Assembly: GCA_038087015.1 (NCBI GenBank)
Contig: JASBNA010000087.1
Span: 84,781-148,780, forward strand
DNA: 64,000 nt
Origin: Cerrena zonata
Taxonomy: Eukaryota > Basidiomycota > Agaricomycetes > Polyporales > Cerrenaceae
Direction: 5' to 3'
Below, one piece after another: positions 63,620 to 64,000 of the stretch (the stretch's first letter is position 1; each line of letters begins with the position of its first letter). Made by a program: the position numbers and the translations under genes. Below the pieces are notes generated by a model. That model saw only the letters and a program-made list of their open reading frames with translations. It made no database searches and was not told where the DNA came from.

Positions 63620-64000
63620 CCACACAGTCCGCACGTCAACAGCGTGAATGCCTCAGGTGCGGGATCATGAGATGTATGCGGACGCACGGAACCTTGGCAG
63701 GGTGTAAGGCTGAAGTATATCAACCTCTAGACCGACTTTTACGGGATTGACACCGAGCGAGCGACCAATCGGGGGAGTAGTATTACCAGTATTGTCGAAA
63801 GCCCGTATATCGCAACAAAGCTGCATTGTTGAGAGATGATGTTGGGAGATGATGATAAGGTTGGGTGTTTGAGGATTCTTTTTTCATTACATACTGGGGT
63901 GAGTTAACCGATAATCGCACGAAGAGAAATTGTTACTATATGCAGCTAAAGGGTGGGTTATTTGTATTATAATTGGAGCTCAGAGACCGGTCATACCCTG

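Larger units (their letters stand above)
61696..64000. other. end of window, no confident gene
   Basis: One minus frame (62107-62445) is listed separately as a weak candidate. Otherwise I see only short frames, an 11-bp tandem duplication, and a 12-bp palindrome CCGGGTACCCGG (63573-63584). Confidence 0.45.

Overview
The window is nuclear DNA of a filamentous basidiomycete, most likely an Agaricomycete. It is intron-dense, with GT-AG introns mostly 50-70 nt long and very short exons. It also carries families typical of mushrooms: zinc-cluster regulators, Kelch-MYND proteins, STAND NTPases, a DOMON-cytochrome b561 protein and a P450. No tRNA, rRNA, recognisable transposon or CRISPR array was seen. 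All gene models below were joined by hand from splice sites, reading phase and family motifs. Nothing was searched against a database.

Layout: 1-5.4 kb has no supportable gene. 5.6-16.6 kb holds two related zinc-cluster regulators facing each other (5592-7451 plus, 15168-16631 minus). They flank a short-chain dehydrogenase and a CHK2/Cds1-type FHA checkpoint kinase. 18.2-22.9 kb holds a securin (plus) and an amino-acid permease (minus) built from 14 coding exons, including 8-nt and 12-nt exons. 22.9-26.7 kb is an ORF desert containing one small three-exon membrane-protein gene (24976-25272 minus). 26.7-33.3 kb is adenylate cyclase (RA, LRR, PP2C-like and cyclase domains). 33.6-41.1 kb holds glyoxalase I (minus), a cytochrome P450 (plus) and a secreted GH2 beta-mannosidase (minus). 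41.9-47.1 kb holds a His-rich coiled-coil protein, a PQ-loop membrane protein and a Kelch-MYND protein with a one-base frameshift. 47.8-55.6 kb holds two neighbouring STAND NTPases: one with C-terminal TPR-like helices, the other a NACHT protein ending in predicted membrane segments. 56.2-61.7 kb holds ribosomal protein S0, homocysteine S-methyltransferase and a DOMON-cytochrome b561 protein that also needs a one-base correction. 61.7-64 kb has no confident gene.

The genes do not form a biosynthetic cluster. Three belong to cell-cycle or nutrient signalling (checkpoint kinase, securin, adenylate cyclase). Others are housekeeping or wood/soil nutrition functions. The most unusual parts are the NLR-like pair, the NACHT protein with a multi-span C-terminus, the decayed end of the second zinc-cluster paralog, the microexons, two GC-AG introns, and two single-base frameshifts that could be real or assembly errors.
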